Shown here piece by piece: positions 6,511 to 7,131 of a DNA stretch of 7,131 bases (the first letter of the stretch is position 1; every line of letters starts with the position of its first letter). The notes beneath the pieces are model-generated. The model was not told where the DNA came from, did no database searches, and was given only the letters and a program-made list of their open reading frames with translations. The translations under genes and the position numbers were made by a program. Source of the DNA: Paracoccaceae bacterium (GTDB lineage: Bacteria > Pseudomonadota > Alphaproteobacteria > Rhodobacterales > Rhodobacteraceae). Where the stretch lies: assembly GCA_011525185.1 (NCBI GenBank), contig WTIQ01000014.1:1-7131 (forward strand), given 5' to 3'.

Positions 6511-6533
6511 GATGAAGCTGGTGGCTTTGTTTT
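6511..6533 (+). terminator. Weak hairpin after cobQ, possible terminator
   Basis: Immediately after the cobQ stop, GAAGC / GCTTT can form a short stem around a TGGTG loop (core AAGC 6515-6518 with GCTT 6524-6527, extended by wobble pairs) followed by TTTT. The stem is short and A/U-rich, so it would be a poor intrinsic terminator; it is the only U-run hairpin right after the gene. Confidence 0.25.
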
Positions 6534-6577
6534 AACATAAGATTTTGTACATAGAGTTTGGGCATGCTGCGATCCTA

Positions 6578-6684
6578 CTAAAGCATGTTCAGTCAAAGTG
6601 GGCACCAGTTTGGCGGTTCGAGCAAGCGACAAAACAATAAATTAGAGCGTGGCAAATGAATCCGATTACACGTGACACGCTATA
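6578..6684. repeat. RIME1-like intergenic palindromic element
   Basis: This roughly 107-bp stretch has the plan of the alphaproteobacterial RIME-type intergenic element: two palindromic units joined by an A-rich linker. Unit 1 (about 6582-6626) is an imperfect palindrome with the characteristic core AAAGTGGGCACCAGTTTGG. The linker is ACAAAACAATAAATTAGAGC. Unit 2 pairs TAGAGCGTG (6643-6651) with CACGCTATA (6676-6684) with one mismatch, and contains a GAATCCGATTACACGTGA-type interior. The core and linker match from memory a repeat common in Rhizobiales intergenic spaces. It sits between the convergent cobQ and rhodanese genes, as such elements usually do. Boundaries are approximate. It may also act as a bidirectional RNA hairpin. 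Confidence 0.65.
6628..6684 (-). terminator. Possible terminator for the rhodanese gene (within the repeat element)
   Basis: On the minus strand, downstream of the rhodanese stop at 6711, the second palindrome of the RIME-like element forms a 9-bp stem (TATAGCGTG with CACGCTCTA, one mismatch) around a 24-nt interior. It is followed by T-rich sequence CTAATTTATTGTTTTG. The long loop and interrupted T-tract make it a weak match. Confidence 0.3.
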
Positions 6685-6710
6685 AAAGCCGTTCAAGAGC
6701 GTCCTCGACC

Positions 6711-7115
6711 TTACCGCTTTGGCATCTCCTCAATCGGCAACCCTGCTTTTTGCCAAGCGCTGAAACCGCCTTCAAGGTGGCACACAGGCGTTAGTCCCAT
6801 CTCTTGAGCTGTAAGGGTGCTAAGCGCAGAGCGCCACGCGCTGGCGCAATAGAATATGTAGGTTTTGTCCTGATTGAAAATCTCTTTGTGGTAGGGGCTC
6901 TGGGGGTCAATCCAAAATTCAAGCATCCCACGGGGACAAGAAAACGCATTTGGAATTTTTCCCGTTTTTTGCAATTCTCTAATATCCCGCAAATCCACAA
7001 AGACATGTTTTGACGAAGACAAGAGCCCTTCAGCCTCTGCAAGAGATATTGTTTGGATCTTAGCATTCGCCTCCGCAACAAGGTCTTTGACACTTTTTAC
7101 AATTGTTTGTGACAC
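6711..7115 (-). CDS. Single-domain rhodanese-like sulfurtransferase
   Basis: This 134-residue cytoplasmic protein is one rhodanese domain, a family that moves sulfane sulfur through a persulfidated cysteine; the physiological substrate is unknown. It shows DLRDIRELQKTGKIPNA (41-57), CPRGMLEFWIDPQSPYH (60-76), the active-site loop CASAWRS with catalytic Cys90 and Arg95, and a C-terminal HLEGGFSAWQKAGLP. The CPRGMLEFWIDP variant is common among alphaproteobacterial single-domain rhodaneses. The start is GTG 7115-7113, supported by GGAG (7126-7123) at 7 nt spacing. The frame stays open to the window edge, so a longer form cannot be excluded. It converges on cobQ, has its own upstream signals outside the window, and is probably not part of the B12 operons. 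No signal peptide or membrane segment is seen. Confidence 0.92.
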   Translation of the reverse strand: MSQTIVKSVKDLVAEANAKIQTISLAEAEGLLSSSKHVFVDLRDIRELQKTGKIPNAFSCPRGMLEFWIDPQSPYHKEIFNQDKTYIFYCASAWRSALSTLTAQEMGLTPVCHLEGGFSAWQKAGLPIEEMPKR

Positions 7116-7122
7116 TGCACAG

Positions 7123-7126
7123 CTCC
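7123..7126 (-). promoter_or_regulatory. Ribosome binding site of the rhodanese gene
   Basis: GGAG on the minus strand lies 7 nt before GTG 7115. It is the evidence for choosing this GTG start, since no ATG is available near the N-terminus in the window. Confidence 0.65.
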
Positions 7127-7131
7127 GTCTC

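Noticed and set aside
6563..6587. CATGCT / AGCATG hairpin with a 13-nt loop after cobQ
   Set aside because: The 6-bp stem has no following T-run and its right arm is part of the RIME-like element, so it is not called as a terminator.

Overview
This window is part of an aerobic (late cobalt insertion) cobalamin biosynthesis locus from an alphaproteobacterium with intermediate G+C. The CobN, CobW, CobO, CobQ and rhodanese translations look most like Rhodobacterales (Roseobacter-group) proteins. That placement rests on remembered family patterns, not on a search. A RIME1-like intergenic palindromic element, a repeat type I know mainly from Rhizobiales, also points to Alphaproteobacteria.

Layout. 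From about position 4430 the window splits into two divergent transcription units. Leftward (minus strand) there is a TTGACA-type promoter, a roughly 200-nt cobalamin riboswitch (4392 to 4192), a leader containing a strong hairpin, then a Cys-rich DUF1636-type protein (4076-3663), cobW (3670-2633) and cobN (2623 to beyond position 1). The cobN frame was translated codon by codon for 874 residues without a stop, so the left 2.6 kb is all cobN and only its C-terminal part is missing. DUF1636 and cobW overlap by 8 nt, and cobW and cobN are 9 nt apart, so this is a tight operon. Rightward there are cobO (4445-5053) and cobQ (5056-6510), 2 nt apart, with cobQ probably using a TTG start. Convergent to cobQ lies a single-domain rhodanese gene (7115-6711). 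The 200-bp space between them holds the RIME1-like element and weak terminator-like hairpins.

Function. CobN is the large subunit of the CobNST cobaltochelatase, which puts Co2+ into hydrogenobyrinic acid a,c-diamide. CobW is a metal-binding GTPase thought to deliver or handle cobalt. CobO adenosylates the cob(I)yrinic acid a,c-diamide formed after cobalt reduction. CobQ amidates four side chains of the adenosylated product to make adenosylcobyric acid. The window therefore covers the successive cobalt insertion, adenosylation and amidation steps, with the cobalt-handling arm under B12 riboswitch control. No riboswitch is visible on the cobO-cobQ strand. CobS and CobT are not in the window.

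The genes belong to known families. The less ordinary material is regulatory and intergenic: the 4077-4444 divergent control region, with a repeated pairing arm in the riboswitch leader and overlapping divergent promoter candidates, the RIME1-like element, and the functionally unassigned DUF1636 protein at the head of the operon.
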